From assembly GCA_030688705.1 (NCBI GenBank), contig JAUYJH010000073.1:1-24149 (forward strand): 24,149 bases of DNA, written 5' to 3'. Origin of the DNA: Deltaproteobacteria bacterium. Its GTDB lineage: Bacteria > UBA10199 > SPLOWO2-01-44-7. Below, piece by piece: positions 6,185-13,187 of this stretch. The position numbers were made by a program, and so were the translations under genes. The notes below the pieces were generated by a model. The model saw only the letters and a list, made by a program, of their open reading frames with translations, was not told the DNA's origin and did no database searches. Every line of letters begins with the position of its first letter. The stretch's first letter is position 1.

Positions 6185-6952
6185 ATGATCTCCATTTTAC
6201 AAAAAGCCGGTGAACAATTGAAAAAGGCCGGCATTGAAACGCCCAAGCTCGATGCCGAGGTGTTGCTGGCACATGCGCTCGGTTGCGAACGCTACGAACT
6301 TTATACAAAAACTGTCACCCAGTGCCAGGCACCGGGTGACAGTTTTGCAAAATTTCGGAGTTATATCGAGCGCCGCATAAAACGCGAACCGGTGGCGTAT
6401 ATCAGGGGCTTTAAAGAGTTTTGGTCGCTCAATATTAAAGTCACACCGGCGGTGTTGATACCAAGGCCGGAGACGGAGGCGCTTGTTGAAAAGGCGTTGG
6501 AAAAACTGGTCCATAGTCCATTGTCCATTGTCCCTGGTCCAACGATCCTCGACCTCTGTACCGGCAGTGGGTGCATTGCGGCGGCGCTGGCGACTGAACT
6601 GCCGGAAGCGCAAATTACCGTGGCCGATATTTCAAATGAGGCACTCGATGTTGCCCGGCAAAATCTTGAATTTGCCAAAGACCGCGTCACTTTCATCCAA
6701 AGTGACCTTTTTGAAAAAATAGAAGGAAGGTTTGATCTCATCGTCTCTAACCCCCCCTACATCCCCTCCTCCCAAATGAAGCAACTTTCCCCCGAGATCC
6801 TCCGATATGAACCGTGCCTGGCGTTGGATGGGGGCCCGGACGGACTTGATTTTATCGCTAAAATCAAGCAGACTGCGCCACAATTTTTAAACCCGAAAGG
6901 ATGGCTGGTAGTAGAAGCTGGCCCGGAAATATTCACATGGACAAACTCATAA
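6185..6952 (+). CDS. prmC: Release factor glutamine methyltransferase PrmC, C-terminally short and carrying two repeat insertions
   Basis: A SAM-dependent enzyme that methylates the GGQ glutamine of RF1 and RF2. The helical N-terminal domain, FWSLNIKVTPAVLIPRPETE, motif I ILDLCTGSGCIAAALA (121-136) and catalytic NPPY (189-192) are all present. Two repeats are translated within it: residues 42-54 come from a 39-base palindrome and residues 108-119 from a heptamer array; both fall in linkers that vary in the family. The protein stops at 255, just after the strand GWLVVEAG, so about 25 to 30 residues usual at the end (last helix and two strands) are missing. The last 16 bases overlap the start of murA. 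Whether it is active is uncertain. Confidence 0.92.
   Translation: MISILQKAGEQLKKAGIETPKLDAEVLLAHALGCERYELYTKTVTQCQAPGDSFAKFRSYIERRIKREPVAYIRGFKEFWSLNIKVTPAVLIPRPETEALVEKALEKLVHSPLSIVPGPTILDLCTGSGCIAAALATELPEAQITVADISNEALDVARQNLEFAKDRVTFIQSDLFEKIEGRFDLIVSNPPYIPSSQMKQLSPEILRYEPCLALDGGPDGLDFIAKIKQTAPQFLNPKGWLVVEAGPEIFTWTNS
6308..6346. repeat. 39-bp perfect palindrome translated inside prmC
   Basis: Thirteen-base arms AAAACTGTCACCC (6308-6320) and GGGTGACAGTTTT (6334-6346), with nested arms GTGCC and GGCAC between them. The length is exactly 13 codons and the boundaries coincide with codon boundaries of prmC, so the element can be present or absent without changing the frame. Confidence 0.9.
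6506..6540 (-). repeat. Five-unit heptamer array translated inside prmC
   Basis: Five GGACCAT-type units read on the minus strand (CTGGTCC, ATAGTCC, ATTGTCC twice, CTGGTCC on the plus strand). It encodes the LVHSPLSIVPGP segment between the substrate-binding domain and motif I. Confidence 0.9.
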
Positions 6953-8187
6953 TTGAAGGGGGCATTTCGCTCCACGGCACTGTCAAAGCCGGCGGTGCAA
7001 AAAACTCCGTTTTGCCGCTCATGGCGGCCACCATTTTGGCTGAAGGAAAACACCGATTTTCCAATGTTCCCCATCTGCGCGATGTCGTCACCATGCAACG
7101 CCTGCTGACGCATATCGGTGTCTCTTCGGAACTTAATAATTCAAGTTTGGAACTTTCCTCCAACGGTCTTCAATCTTTCGATGCCCCCTATGATCTGGTC
7201 AAAACAATGCGCGCCTCTGTTTTAGTGTTGGGTCCTCTTTTGGCAAGATGGGGAAAGGCGCGTGTGAGCCTCCCGGGCGGGTGTGCTATCGGCGCACGCC
7301 CTATCGATCTCCATTTGGATGCCTTGAGAAAAATGGGGGCCGAAATCGAAATCAAAGAGGGTTATGTGGAGGCCGCCGCTTCCAAACTGAAAGGGGCCGA
7401 AATTGAATTCGCTAAAGTGACCGTCACCGGCACCGAAAATATCCTGATGGCCGCAACACTGGCCGAAGGGACAACTGTTTTGAAAAATGCGGCGCAAGAA
7501 CCAGAAGTGGTCGATCTGGCCCACTACCTGATTAAAATGGGGGCCGAAATTGAAGGGGCCGGCACCGATACGATCACCATCACCGGCATGCCCTCTCTGA
7601 AAGCCACCACCCACACTGTTATCGCCGATCGGATCGAGGCCGCCACATTTCTGATGGCCGGGGCCATCACGCGCGGTGAAGTCACTGTTGAAAACTGCGC
7701 CCCCTCTTTATTGGAAACGCTTCTGCAACATTTGAAAAAAATTGGCTGTAAAATAAAAACAGGCCCGGAATCGATTACCGTTTCGGCACCGGATCGCCTC
7801 AAAAACCTTGATGTCACAACCACCCCTTTTCCCGGTTTTGTAACCGATTTGCAGGCCCAGTTTATGGCCCTCATGTCTTTGGCCGATGGTACCAGCATCA
7901 TCACAGAGACCATTTTTGAAAACCGTTTTCAACACGCGCTGGAACTCAAAAGACTCGGGGCCGATATCACCCTGGATGGACACACCGCCACGGTTAAAGG
8001 GGTTGAAAAACTCTCCGGCGCCCCGATGATGGCAACCGACTTGCGAGCTTCTGCTTCATTGATTTTGGCGGGCCTCGCCGCCGAAGGAGAAACGGTGATC
8101 GACCGCGCTTATCATATCGATCGCGGTTATGAACGGATTGAGGAGAGACTCTCGCAGCTCGGCGCAAAAATTTTGCGAGTAGGCTGA
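6937..8187 (+). CDS. murA: UDP-N-acetylglucosamine 1-carboxyvinyltransferase
   Basis: A 416-residue enzyme of normal length that catalyses the first committed step of peptidoglycan synthesis, adding enolpyruvate from PEP to UDP-GlcNAc. K22-N23 (GGAKNSVLPL) and the catalytic cysteine C116 in LPGGCAIGARP are in place; Cys rather than Asp implies fosfomycin sensitivity of the usual type. Start ATG 6937 gives MDKLIIEGGISLHGTV; an in-frame ATG at 6901 lies in prmC and adds non-family residues. The first 16 bases overlap prmC. The TGA stop abuts a half copy of the palindromic element. prmC-murA adjacency is common in deltaproteobacteria-like genomes. Confidence 0.97.
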   Translation: MDKLIIEGGISLHGTVKAGGAKNSVLPLMAATILAEGKHRFSNVPHLRDVVTMQRLLTHIGVSSELNNSSLELSSNGLQSFDAPYDLVKTMRASVLVLGPLLARWGKARVSLPGGCAIGARPIDLHLDALRKMGAEIEIKEGYVEAAASKLKGAEIEFAKVTVTGTENILMAATLAEGTTVLKNAAQEPEVVDLAHYLIKMGAEIEGAGTDTITITGMPSLKATTHTVIADRIEAATFLMAGAITRGEVTVENCAPSLLETLLQHLKKIGCKIKTGPESITVSAPDRLKNLDVTTTPFPGFVTDLQAQFMALMSLADGTSIITETIFENRFQHALELKRLGADITLDGHTATVKGVEKLSGAPMMATDLRASASLILAGLAAEGETVIDRAYHIDRGYERIEERLSQLGAKILRVG

Positions 8188-8188
8188 A

Positions 8189-8216
8189 CGGGATTCTTCA
8201 CTTCGTTCAGAATGAC
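8189..8216. repeat. Palindromic element, right half only (copy 3)
   Basis: CGGGATTCTTC followed by CACTTCGTTCAGAATGAC corresponds to the right arm of the TGTCATYCTGA element, from the centre to the terminal repeat. The left arm is missing. It begins 1 base after the murA stop. Confidence 0.75.
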
Positions 8217-8238
8217 TCCTGTGATATACACCCAACGC

Positions 8239-8964
8239 ATGGAACTGATTCCTCTTATTTATCTCAAAAATGGCAAGGCGGCGCGGCTGGCGGAGGCGAA
8301 TCCCGTCTGGTTTCAGGATGATCCTTTGGAACTGGCGCAATATTTTGCCAAGCAAGGGTGTGAGTCTCTCTACATCAACGATCTTTATGTTTCGGCCACC
8401 GGCAAAGGGGAAAATTTCGGCGCCATTTTGGCGATTGCGGAAAAATTGAAATTGAAACTGTGGGTCACCGGCAATTTCAAATCGCTCTCTTCCGTGGAAA
8501 CTTACGTTCAAGCCGGGGTCGAAAAAATCGTTTTTGGGGCCAACGCTTATCAAGACCCCAAACTGCTCAAAGACTCGGCGCAAAAATTTCCGCAAAAAAT
8601 GGCGGTGTTGATCGAGGTAAAAAACAAAAAGGTGGTTATCCCGGGACTGGTGGCCCCCAGCCATAAACTGGCCGAAGATTATGCCGCCCGTTTTGAGGCA
8701 GACGGAGCCAGCGCCCTTTGCTACGCCGATGAAAGTCTGGAGGGAATACAGCAATTCTGCCGTCGGGCCAAGGCACCCGTCCTGGCGATGGCGGATATTC
8801 AGGTGATGCAAGACTTGAGAAAACTATTCGAAGCCGAAAGCGCCGGCCTGATCGGAGTGGTCATCGGCAAACCGCTCTATGAAAATAAAATAGACCTCCA
8901 TAGTTCCATCGCGTTTCTCAATGATCTGGCCGTGGCCGGCACAAAGGAGGCAACCATCACATGA
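8239..8964 (+). CDS. HisA/HisF-like TIM-barrel protein lacking the catalytic aspartates
   Basis: A 241-residue (beta-alpha)8 protein clearly related to HisA, which isomerises ProFAR in histidine synthesis. The opening MELIPLIYLKNGKAARLAEA aligns with HisA MLIIPAIDLKDGK, but the catalytic Asp8 is Tyr8. The second catalytic Asp (LD in strand 5) is Glu126 in AVLIEVKNKK. The phosphate-binding GGG(I/V)R is VTGNFKS, and the DGT loop after strand 6 is missing (ALCYADESLEG). The last phosphate loop is kept (GVVIGKPLYEN). Start 8239 was chosen by this alignment; the ATG at 8212 is inside a repeat. It lies between murA and hinT, where a his operon often sits. It may be a repurposed or non-catalytic relic; ordinary HisA activity is unlikely. 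Confidence 0.8.
   Translation: MELIPLIYLKNGKAARLAEANPVWFQDDPLELAQYFAKQGCESLYINDLYVSATGKGENFGAILAIAEKLKLKLWVTGNFKSLSSVETYVQAGVEKIVFGANAYQDPKLLKDSAQKFPQKMAVLIEVKNKKVVIPGLVAPSHKLAEDYAARFEADGASALCYADESLEGIQQFCRRAKAPVLAMADIQVMQDLRKLFEAESAGLIGVVIGKPLYENKIDLHSSIAFLNDLAVAGTKEATIT
8943..8950 (+). promoter_or_regulatory. Strong Shine-Dalgarno for hinT
   Basis: AAAGGAGG ends 10 bases before the hinT ATG and lies within the 3' end of the HisA-like gene. It is one of the few consensus ribosome binding sites in the window and fixes the hinT start. Confidence 0.85.
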
Positions 8965-9302
8965 ACGACTGCATCTTTTGCAAAATCATCGCGGGGACCG
9001 TCCCCTGCGACAAGCTGTTTGAAGACGAGGACGTTTTGGCCCTCAAGGACATCAACCCCAAAGGTCCCGTTCATATCCTTTTGGTCCCAAAAAAACACTA
9101 CCCCACATTAAACGACATTCCCGAAAAGGAGCTTCCGGTTGTTTCAAAAATATTCGGAATCGCCCAAAAACTCGCCAAAGAAACGGGGGTGGCGGAAAGC
9201 GGCTTTAGGACACTTGTCAATACGAACAAAAACGCGGGCCAGGTTGTGTTTCACGTTCATTGGCATTTGATCGGCGGAAAGCCGCTGGGGATGATGGCGT
9301 GA
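8961..9302 (+). CDS. hinT: HIT-family nucleotide hydrolase (HinT-like)
   Basis: A 113-residue histidine-triad protein that hydrolyses purine nucleoside phosphoramidates and similar AMP conjugates. The HIT motif is HVHWHLIGG (H98, H100, H102), and the N-terminal CIFCKIIAG carries the C-x2-C seen in zinc-containing members. The ATG overlaps the stop of the HisA-like gene by four bases (ATGA) and has a consensus SD, so it is coupled to that gene. hinT often closes his operons, downstream of hisE or hisI, which supports reading the preceding gene as a his remnant. Confidence 0.95.
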   Translation: MNDCIFCKIIAGTVPCDKLFEDEDVLALKDINPKGPVHILLVPKKHYPTLNDIPEKELPVVSKIFGIAQKLAKETGVAESGFRTLVNTNKNAGQVVFHVHWHLIGGKPLGMMA

Positions 9303-9305
9303 GAC

Positions 9306-9340
9306 GGACTATAGACCATGGACCATGGACCAAAGACCTA
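9306..9340 (+). repeat. Five-unit heptamer array at a convergent gene junction
   Basis: Five GGACCAT-type units (GGACTAT first, then AGACCAT, GGACCAT). It starts 4 bases after the hinT stop and covers the 3' end of the minus-strand gene, where it encodes the last residues (LWSMVHGL). Confidence 0.9.
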
Positions 9341-10529
9341 AAAACAAAACAGAAATAACAACAATATAGGTTAAAATGACAAACCATCTCACGGGGCCTT
9401 TGTGACGGCGCAGGGGGCCGAATTGCCACCACGGGACAAAGGCGCCCGGCTGCTCGCCGCTTGAGCCGTCCGCCTCTTCTCCCCCGCCAAAAAGTCCCCC
9501 GCCCCCCCTTTTCCCCTGCCCCGCTTTTCTTAAAAGCCTCTGTTTTTCTTTCAGCTGTTCTCCCAGCTGCAATCCCAGATCGGAGGCCACTTTTTCTTCC
9601 ATCTGTGCCGTCCCCAAAAATTTCCCCTTTGTCGGGGCTTGGGTAAAGGCAGCCTCCGTCTCGGCGTTTTTGATGGCGAGATATTCCAGCTCTTTCGCCG
9701 CCTGTTGCTTTAACGCCTCTTGCGGCAGTTTCGTTCCGGGATCGAGCAAAACCAAACGCTCCGCCAAGGCGGCGGCATTTTGGGCCAATTTGAACCGGAC
9801 AAATTTTTCATGCTGTCCGTTGGCCAGCACCAGATCCGAAATGACGGTTGCCCGCGCCTCTTTTTTCACCAAGCCTCGGAAGGTCCACTCCTGAACCATT
9901 TCCACGGGGACGCGCCGCTTGACCGTTCTTTTGGCAAAGTGGGCGAAAAAATCGCGCCAGGCCGCCGCCGTTTTTTTCAAAAAAGAAACCCGCCCCTCCG
10001 GTGCGCGGCGGGCTGTCTGTTCGCCCCCTTCAAACCGCCGCAACAGGGCGTTTTCAAATTTTGTGAAAAGCCTGGCCAGCCGATCCTCGGCGGCCTGCTG
10101 TTCCGGCGCTTTCATTCTTGAGGCGGGATCGGCAAAATAGTTGGGGTATTTTCCTTTTTGTAAAACCAGTTCTTCCAGAGGCGTCTTGGCCTCCTGCGCT
10201 ATAGTCTTGCGCGGCTCCGGCTGGGCGGGCTCTTTCTCCACTCCGGTTTTTTCTCTTTTGTCGTGAACGATGCGGTCGGTACCGGCCAATTTGAAGGTTT
10301 GATAAACCTGCGCGGCGTCGATTTTCTGCAATCTTTTCTGGATTAAAGCCGGCAGCGTTCTGGAAATCTGCACCAGCGTTTCGGCATCAAGGGTTTTTTT
10401 CTCTTCTCCCGCCTGCCGAGTCAGCGTTGCTTCTTTCTGAATCAACGCTTCCAGCTCTTTTTGGAGATCGACGCTTTTGTCGCCGCGCCCCACCGGCTGG
10501 ATGGGACCTTGTTGTTTTGAATCGGCCAT
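9309..10529 (-). CDS. Unknown protein with a single C-terminal membrane segment
   Basis: Not recognised. It has 406 residues from ATG 10529 (MADSKQQGPIQPVGRG); an ATG at 10568 would extend it back into xseA and was not preferred. Most of the protein is Lys/Glu/Ala-rich and predicted helical, with many charged repeats such as LEALIQKEATLTRQAGEEKK. A Gly-rich patch (GKRGGGGLFGGGEEADG) at about 350-366 precedes one hydrophobic segment, WFVILTYIVVISVLFLGLW, at about 382-400, close to the end. This suggests a tail-anchored cytoplasmic protein. The last eight residues are translated from a heptamer array. It begins 7 bases after the xseA stop, so it is in that operon. It replaces the xseB expected beside xseA in many genomes, but shows no similarity to XseB. 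Confidence 0.75.
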   Translation of the reverse strand: MADSKQQGPIQPVGRGDKSVDLQKELEALIQKEATLTRQAGEEKKTLDAETLVQISRTLPALIQKRLQKIDAAQVYQTFKLAGTDRIVHDKREKTGVEKEPAQPEPRKTIAQEAKTPLEELVLQKGKYPNYFADPASRMKAPEQQAAEDRLARLFTKFENALLRRFEGGEQTARRAPEGRVSFLKKTAAAWRDFFAHFAKRTVKRRVPVEMVQEWTFRGLVKKEARATVISDLVLANGQHEKFVRFKLAQNAAALAERLVLLDPGTKLPQEALKQQAAKELEYLAIKNAETEAAFTQAPTKGKFLGTAQMEEKVASDLGLQLGEQLKEKQRLLRKAGQGKRGGGGLFGGGEEADGSSGEQPGAFVPWWQFGPLRRHKGPVRWFVILTYIVVISVLFLGLWSMVHGL

Positions 10530-10536
10530 GGGCGGA

Positions 10537-11730
10537 TTATACAACTTTAGCCAGACATTTTCCTTCACTAAATGTGATTTGCAGATCGTCCCCTTTTTTC
10601 AAGGCAGATGCTTTTTTGACCGGCATCGCACTCCCAACCTTTTGAACCAAAGAATAGCCTTTTCCCAAAATGTGGAGCGGCGAGAGATGATCAAGATTGC
10701 TCATAAGACGCTTCAAATAATCCCCCCTTTTTTCCAGCCCCACCTGTAAACCGCGTCCCAGCCCCTCGGTCAGCTGATCCACCCGCATCATCCATTGGGG
10801 AAAATCTTTTGAAACCGCCTGATTCAAACGTTCCCGCATGTTTTGTAAAGAGGCTTCCAGATCTTGTTTGCGGGGGATCACCAGTTCGGCCGCGGCCGAA
10901 GGAGTCGGCGCCCTCATATCGGCCGTAAAATCGGCAATGGTAAAATCGACCTCATGCCCCACGGCGCTGATGACCGGAATGTTGGAAGCAAAAATGGCGC
11001 GCGCCACGACTTCTTCATTAAAGGCCCACAAATCTTCGATCGACCCGCCGCCGCGCCCCACGATCATCACATCGACATCGCCTTGTTGATTCAAAAGACG
11101 GATCGCCTCTGCGATTTCTTCTTTGGCGCCGTCGCCTTGCACCTTCACCGGCACCAAAAGAACACCCGCTTCCGGAAACCGGCGGCGCAAAATATTCAAA
11201 ATATCACGGATGGCGGCCCCCGTGGGAGACGTTACCACGCCGATTTTTTTAGGCAAAAACGGAAGAGTCCTTTTACGGGCGGCGTCAAACAGGCCCTCTT
11301 TGCCCAGTTTTTTCTTGAGCTGTTCAAAGGCCATCTGCAGAGCCCCGATCCCCTTGGGTTCGATATGATCGACCACGATCTGATATTGGCCGCGCACCTC
11401 ATAAACAGTCACTTTGCCGTGGCAGAGGGCCTCCATGCCGTCTTCCGGCTTGAAGGCGAGCCGGGAATTGGAGCCGCGGAACATCACCGCGTTGATCTGC
11501 GATTTGTCGTCTTTGAGCGTGAAATAGAAGTGGCCGTTGGTGTGGGCCTTAAAATTGGAAATTTCTCCGGTGATCCAAACTTCGGCATAACTCGTTTCCA
11601 GCAAAGACCGAATCTGCCGCGTAAGTTCACCAACCGAAAAAATTTTTGGCGATATTGTCTCTTCGGGTCCATGGTCCACGGTCCCTTGTCCCTGGTCCCG
11701 CTTTTCAAAATCAAACCCTTTTTGTTCCAT
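10537..11730 (-). CDS. xseA: Exodeoxyribonuclease VII large subunit
   Basis: A 397-residue nuclease subunit that degrades single-stranded DNA in complex with XseB. The N-terminal OB fold (VWITGEISNFKAHTNGHFYFTLKD, 51-74) is followed by the catalytic core: KKIGVVTSPTGAAIRDI (161-177), GRGGGSIEDLWAFNEE (225-240) and SAVGHEVDFTIADFTADMRAPTP (255-277). The C-terminal coiled region is shorter than in E. coli. Residues 11-22 (RDQGQGTVDHGP) are translated from a heptamer array and push the OB fold back by about a dozen residues. The start overlaps the patatin gene by 20 bases, implying coupled translation. xseB is not in the window. Confidence 0.95.
   Translation of the reverse strand: MEQKGFDFEKRDQGQGTVDHGPEETISPKIFSVGELTRQIRSLLETSYAEVWITGEISNFKAHTNGHFYFTLKDDKSQINAVMFRGSNSRLAFKPEDGMEALCHGKVTVYEVRGQYQIVVDHIEPKGIGALQMAFEQLKKKLGKEGLFDAARKRTLPFLPKKIGVVTSPTGAAIRDILNILRRRFPEAGVLLVPVKVQGDGAKEEIAEAIRLLNQQGDVDVMIVGRGGGSIEDLWAFNEEVVARAIFASNIPVISAVGHEVDFTIADFTADMRAPTPSAAAELVIPRKQDLEASLQNMRERLNQAVSKDFPQWMMRVDQLTEGLGRGLQVGLEKRGDYLKRLMSNLDHLSPLHILGKGYSLVQKVGSAMPVKKASALKKGDDLQITFSEGKCLAKVV
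11664..11698 (-). repeat. Five-unit heptamer array translated in the xseA N-terminus
   Basis: Five GGACCAT-type units on the minus strand, starting about 30 bases inside the xseA reading frame and preceding the OB-fold domain. Confidence 0.9.
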
Positions 11731-13063
11731 ATTTTCTGGTTTTCTTTTCTTCCAAAAGTTTTTTCAGCATAAATGGGTCCGGTTTTTCGGATCGCATTTT
11801 TCTGTATTCGGCTTCGACCCCTTTTCGATTCATGTCGATCCCATAAGAGGCCAAAATCGGAGCGATCTCATCATATTTTTCTTCGATCGAATTACGGACC
11901 GATTCAAACCCAAGCTTTGCGGCATGAAGCCGGTGCCCCAACGCAAACGGATTCATCGAAAAAAAGGCCTGATCATCGGCCCTCGGCTCAATCAAAATGA
12001 TGTCGCCGTCAAAGGTGGGGCTCTGTTCATACATCTTCAATGCCGCATGGAGACGGGTATGAAAAACGGTCCTGAAAAACTGGTTTAACACCGCAAAAAC
12101 CCCTTCTTCAGTGAGACTCCGGGTTTTTTCTTTTTTGCCTTGCGAAAGATATTCGACAAACGAGCGGTTTTCATAGGGGCGAAAGGGATTGTAGGCGATG
12201 ATAAGCCTTGCCCCTTTTTCAACGATCAAATCGAGATTCGCCGTGTGCTTGACCCCGCCATCGACAAAATATTCGTCGCCAATCTTCACCGGCTTGTAAA
12301 AACCGGGCATCGCAGAGGAAGCCTGCACCGCCTTGGAAATGGAGACATCATTTCTTTCATCAGGCCCAAAGACCACCTCTTCGGCCCCATCGAGCGTCAT
12401 GGCGGTAATGTAGAGTTTTTTATGCCCCATTTTTTCGGCCATTTTGAAATTATTGGTCATCCCGTTTTTGCGGATGTTCTGGCGCAGATAGCGTTCTAAG
12501 GGACCGTTATCAAAAAGGCCCGAAGGGAAACATTCGAAAAACGAGGGAAAGGGATGATCCTGCAAAGCCGATTCCTCCACCATTTCCCAGAGAATTTCAT
12601 AGCTGGAGAGATTGGGATGGTGGACAAAATCCCAAAAAAGTTCCTTCAAACCGTCTTTTTTCTCCGGAAGTTTGGTGAGCAAGCGCCACAAAAGGCCCGG
12701 AACCCAGCCGGCCGCCCGCGCGGCGTAACGAAACGGACGCAACGCAAATTCTTCCCAGTTGGGCCAGTAAAAATGCCACGGCTCCAGCTTGGAAAATTTT
12801 TTGGAAGTTCCATCAAGGCTTTTGAGCATCTCTTCGGGGGTCAGCCCCCCCATAAGGGAGGTCGCCAAAAGCGATCCGGAGGAAATGCCAAGAAAAATGT
12901 CGAATTGGTTGATGCTGAAATTGGTGAAATAATCATTGAAAGCCTTCAAACCCCCAATCTTGAACGCGGCGCCGGTCAAAGCACCCCCGGCCAAAACAAG
13001 GGCTTTTTTGGCCTTGGGCTTTTTTTCCCCCAGATTGGACTTCTGTACGATCGTAATCCCCAT
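11711..13063 (-). CDS. Patatin-like phospholipase (RssA/NTE family)
   Basis: A 450-residue serine hydrolase that probably acts on membrane lipids. The Ser-Asp dyad is visible: the oxyanion loop LVLAGGALTGAAFKIGG (22-38), nucleophile S61 in GISSGS, and the catalytic Asp D268 in YFVDGGVKH. No signal peptide or beta-barrel domain is seen, so it is not a classic secreted patatin; a cytoplasmic or inner-membrane-associated role is likely. A helical insertion of about 100 residues (100-195), rich in Trp, Phe and Pro, separates the dyad halves. It starts with a good SD and heads the operon with xseA and the membrane-anchored protein. Confidence 0.9.
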   Translation of the reverse strand: MGITIVQKSNLGEKKPKAKKALVLAGGALTGAAFKIGGLKAFNDYFTNFSINQFDIFLGISSGSLLATSLMGGLTPEEMLKSLDGTSKKFSKLEPWHFYWPNWEEFALRPFRYAARAAGWVPGLLWRLLTKLPEKKDGLKELFWDFVHHPNLSSYEILWEMVEESALQDHPFPSFFECFPSGLFDNGPLERYLRQNIRKNGMTNNFKMAEKMGHKKLYITAMTLDGAEEVVFGPDERNDVSISKAVQASSAMPGFYKPVKIGDEYFVDGGVKHTANLDLIVEKGARLIIAYNPFRPYENRSFVEYLSQGKKEKTRSLTEEGVFAVLNQFFRTVFHTRLHAALKMYEQSPTFDGDIILIEPRADDQAFFSMNPFALGHRLHAAKLGFESVRNSIEEKYDEIAPILASYGIDMNRKGVEAEYRKMRSEKPDPFMLKKLLEEKKTRKYGTKRV

Positions 13064-13070
13064 AAAATAC

Positions 13071-13080
13071 CCACCTTTCT
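13071..13080 (-). promoter_or_regulatory. Shine-Dalgarno of the patatin-like gene
   Basis: On the minus strand AGAAAGGTGG ends 7 bases before the ATG at 13063, which fixes this start. Confidence 0.75.
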
Positions 13081-13101
13081 TGTAACATATCCTAAAAACG
13101 A

Positions 13102-13130
13102 TTGACCAGCATAAACAAAGTCTTTATAAT
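13102..13130 (+). promoter_or_regulatory. Sigma70 promoter of ftsK
   Basis: TTGACC (13102-13107) and a perfect TATAAT (13125-13130) with a 17-base spacer. Transcription would begin near 13137, giving a leader of about 50 bases that contains a DnaA box before the ftsK start. Confidence 0.8.
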
Positions 13131-13155
13131 TCAAAAATCTTTAAAATATACACAC

Positions 13156-13164
13156 TTATCCACA
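13156..13164 (+). promoter_or_regulatory. Consensus DnaA box in the ftsK leader
   Basis: TTATCCACA is an exact match to the consensus DnaA-binding nonamer. It lies about 25 bases downstream of the -10 and 23 bases before the ftsK ATG, a position where DnaA-ATP could repress transcription. One box alone is not an origin. Confidence 0.55.
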
Positions 13165-13187
13165 GTTTTTGATGTAAGACTAACATT

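Noticed and set aside
8212..8238. Earlier start for the HisA-like gene
   Set aside because: The ATG lies in the half palindromic element; alignment with HisA places the start at 8239.
8056..8811. 251-residue open frame opposite murA and the HisA-like gene
   Set aside because: Spans two well-supported genes in antisense and crosses a repeat.
10864..11772. 302-residue open frame opposite xseA
   Set aside because: It is fully antisense to a gene with clear catalytic motifs and its translation has no coherent domain pattern.
13156..13164. Replication origin
   Set aside because: Only one exact DnaA box was seen and there is no dnaA, dnaN or AT-rich unwinding region with box clusters.
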